Shown here: positions 8,331 to 15,612 of the stretch, piece by piece
How positions within the stretch are numbered: position 1 is the first letter of the stretch
How the letters are laid out: every line of letters begins with the position of its first letter
From: Parasulfuritortus sp049322515
Lineage (GTDB): Bacteria; Pseudomonadota; Gammaproteobacteria; Burkholderiales; Thiobacillaceae
Length of the DNA stretch: 64,000 nt
NCBI GenBank assembly: GCA_049322515.1
Contig: JBMOQW010000033.1
Coordinates: forward strand, 124,001-188,000
Reading direction: 5' to 3'
The notes under the pieces: generated by a model
Told to the model about the DNA's origin: nothing
Database searches by the model: none
What the model saw: the letters and a program-made list of their open reading frames with translations, nothing else
Program-made: the position numbers and the translations under genes

Positions 8331-9356
8331 TTACTTGATGTTCTTCATCTCGGCTTCGACCATCTTCACCACGTTGTCCGGCAGGGCGACGAAGCCCAGT
8401 TCCTCGGCCATCTTCTGGCCGTTGTTCAGCGACCAGGTGAAGAAGTCGACGACACCCTTCTGCTTGGCCGGGTCAGCCTTCTCGTAGGCCAGGGCGAAGG
8501 TGGCGGTGGTGATCGGCCAGGCGTTGCTGTGACCCTGGTCGAGCAGGTCGGGGGCCATGCCCTTGACCTTGAAGTTGGCACCGCCGGCAGCATCGGCCAC
8601 GGCCTTCTGGTTCGGGACGATGTAGTTGCCGGCCTTGTTCTTCAGGGCGACGAAGGTCATGTTGTTCTTCATGGCGTCGGCGATGTCGACGTAGCCGATG
8701 GCACCGGCGATCTTCTGCACGTTGGCGGCAACGCCCGGGTTGCCCTTGCCACCGACCGCGTTGACCGGCCAGTTCACGGTGTTGCCAGCGCCAACGTCAC
8801 GCTTGAACGCCATGGATTGCTTGGCCAGGTAGTTGGAGAACACGTAGGTGGTGCCGGAACCGTCCGAACGGTGCGCCACGGTGACAGCGGTGGCGGGCAG
8901 CTTCAGGCCGGGGTTCAGGGCGGCGATCTTCGGATCGTTCCACTTGGTGATGGCGCCACGGAAGATTTCCGCGGCGGTCGGGCCATCCAGCTTCAGCTGG
9001 CCGGACTGGATGCCGGGCAGGTTGACGACGATGGTGGCAGCGCCCATGACGGTCGGAAACTGGACCAGCTTGTTAGCATCCAGGTCGGCTTCCTTCATGG
9101 GGGCATCAGAACCGGCGAAGTCGACGGTCTTGGCCTTGATCTGCTTGACACCGCCGGAGGAACCGATGCCCTGGTAGTTGACCTGGTTGCCGGTGGCGGC
9201 CTTGTAGGCTTCGGCCCACTTGGTGTAGACGGCATAGGGGAAGGTGGCGCCGGCGCCGGTGATGTCGGCGGCGATGGCGGAGGCAGAGGCCAGACCCATG
9301 GCCAGGGCGGCGGCGAGGCCGACCAGCTTGAATTGGACGCGCTTGGAAACGATCAT
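8331..9356 (-). CDS. pstS: Periplasmic phosphate-binding protein PstS
   Basis: High-affinity phosphate receptor of the Pst importer, 341 residues. A Sec signal peptide ends at ASASAIAA, and the mature protein begins DITGAGATFPYAVYTKW. Phosphate-contact motifs are GSSGGVKQ, DFAGSDAPM and AHRSDGSGTT. ATG at 9356 follows CGGAGA; an upstream ATG in the same frame lacks both a binding site and a family match. First gene of pstSCAB, behind a strong PhoB box. Confidence 0.97.
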   Translation of the reverse strand: MIVSKRVQFKLVGLAAALAMGLASASAIAADITGAGATFPYAVYTKWAEAYKAATGNQVNYQGIGSSGGVKQIKAKTVDFAGSDAPMKEADLDANKLVQFPTVMGAATIVVNLPGIQSGQLKLDGPTAAEIFRGAITKWNDPKIAALNPGLKLPATAVTVAHRSDGSGTTYVFSNYLAKQSMAFKRDVGAGNTVNWPVNAVGGKGNPGVAANVQKIAGAIGYVDIADAMKNNMTFVALKNKAGNYIVPNQKAVADAAGGANFKVKGMAPDLLDQGHSNAWPITTATFALAYEKADPAKQKGVVDFFTWSLNNGQKMAEELGFVALPDNVVKMVEAEMKNIK

Positions 9357-9408
9357 TGTGTATCTCCGATGGATGTGATGACGGGAGCCGCCATGTGCGA
9401 CGTGGCCC

Positions 9409-9442
9409 ATCTTAGCCAGCGGGTATTACAGATTTATGAAAG
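9409..9442 (-). promoter_or_regulatory. PhoB-dependent promoter of pstS
   Basis: Minus strand CTTTCAT-AAAT-CTGTAAT (9425-9442) has two 7-mers, each matching CTGTCAT at 6 of 7 positions and spaced by 4. Exactly 10 bases on is a -10 box TAAGAT (9409-9414). This is the standard Pho box geometry, in which PhoB replaces the -35 contact. The leader to the pstS ATG is about 46 bases. Confidence 0.85.
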
Positions 9443-9490
9443 TTGTAATGTTTCCCGACAGAGGTCATGGCAATCCTCACGGCGCATGGC

Positions 9491-9524
9491 CTGTCATGCC
9501 TTTGTCATGCCGCGCGGGCATCGT
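9491..9524 (+). promoter_or_regulatory. PhoB-dependent promoter of the first glycosyltransferase
   Basis: CTGTCAT-GCCT-TTGTCAT (9491-9508) matches the consensus 7-mers at 7/7 and 6/7. Ten bases downstream is a weak -10 (CATCGT, 9519-9524). The predicted transcript start near 9531 almost coincides with the ATG at 9533, so the message would be leaderless or the true start is further in. Confidence 0.75.
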
Positions 9525-9532
9525 AGGGCGCC

Positions 9533-10759
9533 ATGCAAGCCTGTGACCTCCTTCTTGAACAGCTTCCCGTCGCCCGCCGGCGCCTGCGCGTGGCGATGGT
9601 CACCGAAACCTATCCGCCGGAGATCAATGGCGTCGCCATGACCATCGGTCGCGCGGTCGGCGCGCTCCAGGCACGCGACCACCAGGTGCAGCTGATCCGA
9701 CCTCGGCAACGGGCCGACGGCGCGCCGCTCCCGGCCCAGGAGCCGCTCGAACAGGTGCTGCGGCCTGGCATCCCGATCCCCCGCTACGCCGGCCTCAACA
9801 TGGGCCTGCCGGCCAAGCGGCTGCTGCTGCGCCTGTGGACGCTGCGCCGTCCGGATGTGGCGCACATCGCCACCGAAGGTCCGCTCGGCTGGTCGGCCAT
9901 GGCCGCCGCCCGCAAGCTGGGCATTCCGGTCCTGGCCGGTTTCCATACCAACTTCCACAGCTACAGCCGGCACTATGGCCTGGGCTGGCTGAAGAAACCC
10001 ATTCACGCCTACCTGCGCAAATTCCACAACCAGGCCCGGCTCACCGTGGTGCCGACCCGCGCGCTGCGCGACGAACTGACCCGACAGGGCTACCGTAACA
10101 TCGAGGTCCTGGCACGCGGCGTCGACGCCGAACTGTTCTCGCCCGTGCATCGCTCCGAGGACTTGCGCCGCGAATGGGGGGTCGGTCCGGACGACCTGGT
10201 GGTGATCTATGTCGGCCGGGTGGCCCCGGAAAAGAACCTGCCTTTGCTGCTCCGGGCCTTCGCCGCCATCGCCCGGCAGCGGCCCGACGCCCGCCTGGTC
10301 CTGGTCGGCGACGGCCCGGATGCCGCCGCGCTGCGCGCCAGCCATCCCCAGTTCATCCACGCCGGGCCGCGCACCGGGCTCGACCTCTCCCGTCACTACG
10401 CCTCGGCCGACCTGTTCCTGTTTCCCAGCCTGACCGAGACCTTCGGGAATGTCGTCCTGGAGGCCATGGCCAGCGGGCTCGCCACCCTGGCCTACGATTA
10501 CGCCGCCGCCAACGAGCACATCCGGCACGAGGATAATGGCCTGGTGGCGCCCTTCGACGACGAAGCTGCCTTCATCGAGCTCGCCGAGGCCCTGGCCGGG
10601 CACCCGGCCCGGCTCCGGGCTCTGGCGGCACAGGCCCGGCAGACCGCCTTGGCGATTTCCTGGGAAGGCATCCACGACCGGCTCGAACAGCTTTACCTGA
10701 CCCTGATCCGGGAACGCGAACTCGGCCAGGACGCCCAGTTCGGCACCCTGCACGCCTGA
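9533..10759 (+). CDS. GT4-family glycosyltransferase, probable Pho-regulated glycolipid synthase
   Basis: A 408-residue GT-B fold glycosyltransferase. The N-terminal domain starts RVAMVTETYPPEINGVAM, with an acceptor-region motif FHTNFHSYSRHYG. The C-terminal nucleotide-sugar domain has YVGRVAPEKN, LVGDGPD and the EX7E motif in SLTETFGNVVLEAM. There is no signal peptide or membrane span. A PhoB box directly upstream and the PlcP-like and OlsB-like neighbours suggest it glycosylates diacylglycerol. The sugar and acceptor cannot be read from sequence. The start is uncertain: ATG 9533 sits at the predicted transcript start, and the in-frame ATG at the MVTETYPP position is an alternative. It ends 5 bases from the convergent second glycosyltransferase. 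Confidence 0.85.
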   Translation: MQACDLLLEQLPVARRRLRVAMVTETYPPEINGVAMTIGRAVGALQARDHQVQLIRPRQRADGAPLPAQEPLEQVLRPGIPIPRYAGLNMGLPAKRLLLRLWTLRRPDVAHIATEGPLGWSAMAAARKLGIPVLAGFHTNFHSYSRHYGLGWLKKPIHAYLRKFHNQARLTVVPTRALRDELTRQGYRNIEVLARGVDAELFSPVHRSEDLRREWGVGPDDLVVIYVGRVAPEKNLPLLLRAFAAIARQRPDARLVLVGDGPDAAALRASHPQFIHAGPRTGLDLSRHYASADLFLFPSLTETFGNVVLEAMASGLATLAYDYAAANEHIRHEDNGLVAPFDDEAAFIELAEALAGHPARLRALAAQARQTALAISWEGIHDRLEQLYLTLIRERELGQDAQFGTLHA

Positions 10760-10764
10760 ACAGC

Positions 10765-11907
10765 TCAGACCAGGCGGCGATACAGTTCGGCAAGCCGGGC
10801 CGCCATCCGGTCGTCGGCCCAGTCCCGGGCGTAATCGCGCGCCTCGGCGGACAGCAGGGCCAGGGTGTCCGGATCCTCGAGCAACCCGCCCAGTGCCTCG
10901 GCAAAGCCGGCCACGTCGTCGGGCGGCGCCAGGCAACCCCGGCGCGGCGCCAGGATGTCCCGGGTGCCCATCGCCGCCAGGGCCACCACCGGCACGCCCA
11001 TGGCCATCGCCTCGAGCAGCACCAATCCCTGGGTCTCGGTGCGCGAGGCGAAGATGAACACGTCGGCGGCGGCATAGGCATCGGGCAGGTCGGTCTGCCG
11101 GTCGAGGTAGCCGATGAAGCGCACCGCATCGCCCAGGCCAAGCGCCTCCGACTTGCGCTTGAGGGCCGGCGTCGCCGGTCCTTCGCCGGTAATCAGGAAG
11201 CAGAGCTCGGGGACCCGGCGCTTGACCCGGGCCACGACGTCGAGCAGGAAGCCGATATTCTTCTCGTGCGCCACCCGGCCGACGAACAGCACCACCGGCC
11301 GGTCGCCCAGGCCGCGCTCGCGCCGGAACCGGGCTCGGTCACCGGCCGTGAATCGATCCAGGGGAATCCCGGTGGGCAATACGTGCATGGGCACCGTGAC
11401 GCCGTATTCGGCCAGGCGGTCGCGCATCGCCGTGGACGGCACGATCACCGCGTCGAGCGCGTTGCATTGGGTACGCGAGAAGCGCCGGGCCAATGCTTTC
11501 AGGCCACCGGACGGCAGGAACGGGGCATAGTGATACAGGTATTCCTCGAAGAAGGTGTGATAAGTGGCCAACACCGGCTTGCCCAGGGTCCGTGCCGCCT
11601 TGAGGCCGGCGTAGTGGGCGACGAACGGGGTCTGGATGTGCACCAGGTCGCAGTCGGCCGCCGCGCGCAACACGGTGGCCCGGGTCTCGAACCAGGGCAG
11701 GAGTCTGTCCTCGGGGTCGCGCGGCACCTGGCGGGCGCCGATCCGGATCACGTCGGCTTCATCCGGCTCATGGCCGTAGCGGGGCGCCACCAGGCGCACC
11801 GAGACCTGCTCCGGAACCAAGGCGCGGCGGAAGGTTTCGATCGACGTGGACACCCCGTTGACGCGCGGGAAGAACACGTCGGACACCATCAGGACGCGGG
11901 TGTTCAC
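10765..11907 (-). CDS. GT4-family glycosyltransferase coupled to the PlcP-like gene
   Basis: A 380-residue GT-B glycosyltransferase. It begins with VNTRVLMVSDVFFPRVNGVS, then YHTFFEEYLYHY in the acceptor domain, FVGRVAHEKN, LITGEGPATP and the EX7E motif SRTETQGLVLLEAM. GTG at 11907 overlaps the stop of the PlcP-like gene as GTGA, so the two are translationally coupled. The frame stays open upstream, but that sequence belongs to the phosphoesterase gene. Known PlcP-Agt pairs make diacylglycerol and then glycosylate it during phosphate starvation, and this gene is the natural Agt-like partner. The sugar donor is not determined by the sequence. Confidence 0.85.
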   Translation of the reverse strand: MNTRVLMVSDVFFPRVNGVSTSIETFRRALVPEQVSVRLVAPRYGHEPDEADVIRIGARQVPRDPEDRLLPWFETRATVLRAAADCDLVHIQTPFVAHYAGLKAARTLGKPVLATYHTFFEEYLYHYAPFLPSGGLKALARRFSRTQCNALDAVIVPSTAMRDRLAEYGVTVPMHVLPTGIPLDRFTAGDRARFRRERGLGDRPVVLFVGRVAHEKNIGFLLDVVARVKRRVPELCFLITGEGPATPALKRKSEALGLGDAVRFIGYLDRQTDLPDAYAAADVFIFASRTETQGLVLLEAMAMGVPVVALAAMGTRDILAPRRGCLAPPDDVAGFAEALGGLLEDPDTLALLSAEARDYARDWADDRMAARLAELYRRLV

Positions 11908-12713
11908 GCGGCCTTGCGCTCCGTCACGGGCATCGCCTCCGGCTCGGCCAGGCGGAGCGGCACCGGCGCGGGCTGTCGTGCGCCGTCCCAGTCGACCAGT
12001 TCCAAACGGCCATCCAGATGCTCGACGATGGCGGTGCAGGAATCGACCCAGTCTCCGCAATTGACGTAGGTCAGGCCGTCCACCTCCTTGATCGCGGCCC
12101 AGTGGATGTGGCCGCAGATCACGCCGTCGAGGCCGCGCTCGCGCACGTGGTGGACCACCGAGCGCTCGAAATCGAAGATGAATTCGAGCGCTCGCTTGAC
12201 CTTGCGCTTGGCATAGCCGGCCAGCGACCAGTAACCGGGCCGCCCGAGCCGGCGCCGAATCCAGGACAGCCAGCCGTTGATCCGCACCAGGATGTTGTAG
12301 CCCAGGTCGCCGAGTACGGCCAGCCACTTGTGGTAGCGGGTGACCTGGTCGAACTCGTCGCCATGGATGAGCAGGAAGCGGCGCCCATCCACCGTCTCAT
12401 GCACATATTCCGCGACCACCTCGATATCGCCGAACACGACCCCGGCGTATTCGCGCAGGGCCTCGTCGTGGTTGCCCGGAATGAACACCACGCGTTCGCC
12501 ATGGCGGGCCCGGCGCAGGATCTTCTGGATCACGGTGTTCTGCGCCGGGCTCCAGTGGATGCTCCGGCTCATGGACCAGAAATCGACGATGTCGCCGACC
12601 AGGAACAACTGCTCGGCGGGATGTTCGCGCAGGAAGTCGAGCAGGCGCTCGGCCTGGCAGGCGCGGGTCCCCAGGTGGATGTCGGACAGGAACACGGATC
12701 GGACGGTCGGCAT
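11904..12713 (-). CDS. PlcP-like calcineurin-type metallophosphoesterase
   Basis: A 269-residue two-metal phosphoesterase. Metal-ligand motifs are in order: SDIHLG (residues 10-15), VGDIVDFW (about 40-47), PGNHDE, a histidine in LIHGDEFD, and CGHIHWAAI near 210. The family includes the LpxH-like UDP-diacylglucosamine hydrolases and PlcP, the phospholipase C of phosphate-starved rhizobia and marine bacteria. The triple PhoB box directly upstream and the coupled glycosyltransferase favour PlcP over LpxH. LpxH-like or other UDP-sugar pyrophosphatase activity remains the alternative. ATG at 12713 has GGCAGGATG upstream. Confidence 0.8.
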   Translation of the reverse strand: MPTVRSVFLSDIHLGTRACQAERLLDFLREHPAEQLFLVGDIVDFWSMSRSIHWSPAQNTVIQKILRRARHGERVVFIPGNHDEALREYAGVVFGDIEVVAEYVHETVDGRRFLLIHGDEFDQVTRYHKWLAVLGDLGYNILVRINGWLSWIRRRLGRPGYWSLAGYAKRKVKRALEFIFDFERSVVHHVRERGLDGVICGHIHWAAIKEVDGLTYVNCGDWVDSCTAIVEHLDGRLELVDWDGARQPAPVPLRLAEPEAMPVTERKAA

Positions 12714-12719
12714 GCCGGC

Positions 12720-12764
12720 ATCCTGCCCATCGTGTATGACAATTCGATGAATGAATCACGACAG
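12720..12764 (-). promoter_or_regulatory. PhoB-dependent promoter of the PlcP-glycosyltransferase pair
   Basis: Minus strand has three 7-mers in 11-base register: CTGTCGT (12758-12764), CATTCAT (12747-12753) and TTGTCAT (12736-12742), matching the consensus at 6, 5 and 6 of 7 positions. A weak -10 (CAGGAT, 12720-12725) lies 10 bases beyond. It abuts the oppositely directed box of the EAL-GGDEF gene. Confidence 0.75.
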
Positions 12765-12798
12765 CCGTCATCAAGGTGTCAAACGCCGGCGCTATGTT
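12765..12798 (+). promoter_or_regulatory. PhoB-dependent promoter of the EAL-GGDEF gene
   Basis: CCGTCAT-CAAG-GTGTCAA (12765-12782), matching the consensus at 6/7 and 5/7, is followed after exactly 10 bases by the -10 hexamer TATGTT (12793-12798). It is back to back with the PlcP promoter. Confidence 0.65.
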
Positions 12799-12826
12799 GC
12801 CCTGGTTGATTCGTACCGGACCCGCC

Positions 12827-14587
12827 ATGCCCGTGCCCCTGCACGACATCCTGCGTCATCGCCGCCTGCAATGCCTGCTGCAACCGATCCTGGACCTGGA
12901 AACCGGCCGGGTGCGGGGCCACGAGGGCTTGATCCGGGGCCCGTCCGACAGCATGCTGCATTCGCCCCTGGCCTTGATGCGCGCCGCGGATCTGGCCGGC
13001 CTGCGCACCGAGACCGAAGTGCTCTGCGTATCGACGCTGATCGACGAATTTGCCCGACTGCGCCTCGAAGGCGACCTGTTCATCAACTTTTCTCCAGCCA
13101 TCGTGGCCGGCTACCCCCGTCTGCTCGGCGACCTGCTGTCGATGCTGAAGGCCAATCATCTCGCCCCCGATCGATTGGTCATCGAACTGACCGAGGATGG
13201 CCCGCCCACCGAGACCCCGGCCCTGGCCGAAGTGTTGCCCGACTTCCAGGACCAGGGCATCCGCTTCGCCCTCGACGACCTCGGCGAAGGCCATTCCAGC
13301 CTGCGCCGCTGGTCCGAGTTGCGGCCGAATTTCGTCAAGATCGACAAACACTTTGTCTCAGGCATCCACCAGGACCCGGTCAAACTGCAATTCGTGCGCT
13401 CATTGCAGCAGATCGCGGTGAATTCCGGTGCCCGCCTGATTGCCGAGGGGATCGAAACCAGCGCCGAGCTGACCTTGATGCGGGAACTCGGCATTTCGCT
13501 CGGCCAGGGCTATTTCATCGGCCGCCCCGCGGCGGTCCCGGCCATCACCCTGGAGGTCCTGGAAGCGCTCAAGACCCACGCGCGCGGTGCCGGCCTGCCC
13601 GGCTTCAACGTCCAGGCGCGGACCCTGCTGATCGACGCACCGACCCTGGCGGTGACCGACAGCAATGAAACCGCGCTCGACCGGTTCAAGGCCCATCCCC
13701 ACCTGCACGCCCTGGCCGTGGTGACGGAGGGCCGACCGGTCGGCCTGGTCAACCGCTACACCCTGATCGACCATTTCTCGCGCGTCTTTGTGCGCGAGCT
13801 GCACGGCCGCCGCGCCTGCACCCAGTTCATGGACCCGGCCCCCCTGGTGGTGGACCAGCACACCCCGGTCGACGAACTGTCCAAGCTGGTCATCCACAAA
13901 GGCAAGGCCACCTTCACCGATGGCTTCATCATCACCGACCAAGGCCTGTATCGGGGGATTGGCTCCGGCTACGACCTGATGCAGGTGATCATGCAGTTGC
14001 AGATTGCCGCGGCGCGCTACTCCAACCCGCTCACCCTGCTGCCCGGCAACGTGCCGATCAACAATCACATCGAGCAACTGCTGGAATCCGAGCAGCCGTT
14101 CTGGGCGGCCTACTGCGATCTCGATCATTTCAAGCCGTTCAACGACATCTACGGCTACGACCTGGGCGACCAGGCGATCCTGCGCCTGGCCGAAATCCTC
14201 AAGGAAGCCATCGACCCGAGCCGCGACTTCCTCGGCCACATCGGCGGTGACGACTTCTTCGTGCTGTTTCGCAGCGAGGACTGGGAGGCCCGCTGCCAGG
14301 CCGTGCTGGAAAAATTCAGCCAGCGCAGCCGCGACCTGTTCCTGAGCCGGCACCTGGCCGAGGGCGGCTATTACTCCGAGGACCGCTGTGGCCATACCGT
14401 GTTCCACCCCCTGCCGACCCTGTCGATCGGCGTGGTGGCGGCCACCTCGGCACGCTTCGAGTCACACCACGAAGTCTCCAGTGCCGCCGCGGTGGCCAAG
14501 AAACAAGCCAAAAAGCTGACCGGCAACAGCCTGTTCGTGGAGCGCCGGGAGGCCTGCCCGCCGCCCGAACAAGCCGAGGCGGCCTGA
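12827..14587 (+). CDS. EAL-GGDEF dual-domain c-di-GMP protein, probably PhoB-regulated
   Basis: A 586-residue cytoplasmic protein. The N-terminal EAL domain (about 5-255) keeps the catalytic set: E33 in EGLIRG, NFSP, ELTE, DDLGEGHSS, VKID, AEGIET and GQGYFIGRP. It is probably an active c-di-GMP phosphodiesterase. A CBS-like middle (about 270-400) follows, then a GGDEF domain (about 405-575) with the loop GGDDF at 473-477, a conservative variant that may cyclise GTP or act as a sensor. ATG at 12827 is chosen over an upstream GTG at 12776 because the PhoB promoter places the transcript start near 12805. No clear ribosome binding site is visible. Confidence 0.85.
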   Translation: MPVPLHDILRHRRLQCLLQPILDLETGRVRGHEGLIRGPSDSMLHSPLALMRAADLAGLRTETEVLCVSTLIDEFARLRLEGDLFINFSPAIVAGYPRLLGDLLSMLKANHLAPDRLVIELTEDGPPTETPALAEVLPDFQDQGIRFALDDLGEGHSSLRRWSELRPNFVKIDKHFVSGIHQDPVKLQFVRSLQQIAVNSGARLIAEGIETSAELTLMRELGISLGQGYFIGRPAAVPAITLEVLEALKTHARGAGLPGFNVQARTLLIDAPTLAVTDSNETALDRFKAHPHLHALAVVTEGRPVGLVNRYTLIDHFSRVFVRELHGRRACTQFMDPAPLVVDQHTPVDELSKLVIHKGKATFTDGFIITDQGLYRGIGSGYDLMQVIMQLQIAAARYSNPLTLLPGNVPINNHIEQLLESEQPFWAAYCDLDHFKPFNDIYGYDLGDQAILRLAEILKEAIDPSRDFLGHIGGDDFFVLFRSEDWEARCQAVLEKFSQRSRDLFLSRHLAEGGYYSEDRCGHTVFHPLPTLSIGVVAATSARFESHHEVSSAAAVAKKQAKKLTGNSLFVERREACPPPEQAEAA

Positions 14588-14594
14588 AACCAAT

Positions 14595-14639
14595 CCTTCA
14601 CGATCGTTTCACCGACCTGTCATCAGCGCTGCCTAGAGT
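14595..14639 (+). promoter_or_regulatory. PhoB-dependent promoter of the olsB-like gene
   Basis: Three 7-mers in 11-base register: CCTTCAC (14595-14601), GTTTCAC (14606-14612) and the perfect CTGTCAT (14617-14623). A -10 TAGAGT follows at 14634-14639 after exactly 10 bases. The two upstream repeats are weak (4/7), but the geometry matches the pstS promoter. Confidence 0.65.
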
Positions 14640-14673
14640 GGCCGTGTGTCCCGAACCCACGAGGAAGACCACG

Positions 14674-15438
14674 ATGATGCACACCGGACTGCCGGTCGAG
14701 GAATCCCGCAAGAAGCGCCATTTCCAGGTTGGCCTGGCCACCCACCAGGATGAGGTGCGCGAAGCCCAGCGCCTGCGCTGGCAGATCTTCGCCGAGGAGA
14801 TGGGCGCCCGCCTGGACAGCCCGGAACCGGGGCTCGACATCGACCTGTACGACCGCTGGTGCGACCATCTGATCGCCCGCGACCAGGACAGCGGCGAAGT
14901 GGTCGGTACCTACCGCATCCTCAGCCCGGACGCCGCAAAGCGCCTGGGCAACTACTATTCCGACCAGGAATTCGACCTCACCCGGCTCGGCCACCTGCGC
15001 GAGCGCATGGTCGAGATCGGCCGGTCCTGCGTGCATCCCGACTTCCGCTCGGGCGCCATCATCGCCCTGCTCTGGTCGGGGCTCGCCACCTACATGCAGG
15101 AACGTGGCTACGATTATCTGATGGGCTGCGCCAGCATCGGCATGCAGGATGGTGGCCACAACGCCGCCGGGGTCTGGCACGCGATTCGGGAAAAACACCT
15201 GGCGCCGGTCGAATGGCGGGTGTTCCCCCGCTGCCCCCTGCCCCTGGAGGCCCTGACCACCGAGGCCGCGCCGATCGTGCCGCCCCTGATCAAGGGCTAC
15301 CTGCGCGCCGGCGCATACGTCTGCGGCGAGCCGGCTTGGGACCCGGACTTCAACACCGCCGATCTGCTGATGCTGATGCCCATGGCCAAGGTCAGCCCGG
15401 CCTACGCCCGCCATTTCCTGGCCGGTCAGGCGGGTTGA
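14674..15438 (+). CDS. olsB: OlsB-like GNAT N-acyltransferase (ornithine lipid synthesis)
   Basis: A 254-residue acyltransferase of the OlsB/hemolysin-type GNAT group. OlsB transfers a 3-hydroxyacyl chain from acyl carrier protein to ornithine, the first step to phosphorus-free ornithine lipids. Visible features are EAQRLRWQIFAEEMGA near the start, a CDHLIARD strand, VGTYRIL, EIGRSCVHPDFRSGAII and a C-terminal IPPLIKGYLRAGA-type motif (VPPLIKGYLRAGAYVCGEP). ATG at 14674 follows GAGGAAG and lies about 28 bases past the predicted PhoB-driven start. No olsA is adjacent. Ornithine is the likely acceptor from family and context, not proven. Confidence 0.82.
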   Translation: MMHTGLPVEESRKKRHFQVGLATHQDEVREAQRLRWQIFAEEMGARLDSPEPGLDIDLYDRWCDHLIARDQDSGEVVGTYRILSPDAAKRLGNYYSDQEFDLTRLGHLRERMVEIGRSCVHPDFRSGAIIALLWSGLATYMQERGYDYLMGCASIGMQDGGHNAAGVWHAIREKHLAPVEWRVFPRCPLPLEALTTEAAPIVPPLIKGYLRAGAYVCGEPAWDPDFNTADLLMLMPMAKVSPAYARHFLAGQAG

Positions 15439-15454
15439 TCGACCTGGCGACTGC

Positions 15455-15486
15455 CGCCCCTGGCTTGCCCGCGTAACCCAGGGGCG
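15455..15486. repeat. Hairpin after olsB
   Basis: Nine-base perfect inverted repeat CGCCCCTGG / CCAGGGGCG around a 14-base loop just past the olsB stop. It lacks a T-run, so it is a poor intrinsic terminator. The rest of 15487-15612 holds several TCAC/TCAT repeats but no clear promoter. Confidence 0.4.
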
Positions 15487-15612
15487 CGACCGTAAAGGCG
15501 TGACATCCCCTTCACATGCTTTCGTCACGCCTGCTCATCACGATGTTGCGTCACGAAATTGACCTCATCGCCGGGCTAGACTCCGATTGACCGATCAAGA
15601 AGCCAGACCGAA

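Noticed and set aside
9519..9524. CATCGT as a strong -10 of the first glycosyltransferase
   Set aside because: Spacing is right but the hexamer is poor; kept only as part of the Pho promoter candidate with reduced confidence.
11904..12713. The phosphoesterase as LpxH of lipid A synthesis
   Set aside because: The triple Pho box and the coupled glycosyltransferase fit PlcP better. Only an assay can settle it.
15500..15582. Pho box before the pyruvate-kinase-like gene
   Set aside because: GCGTCAC-GAAA-TTGACCT with TAGACT 11 bases on matches only 8 of 14 consensus positions, so it is not called.
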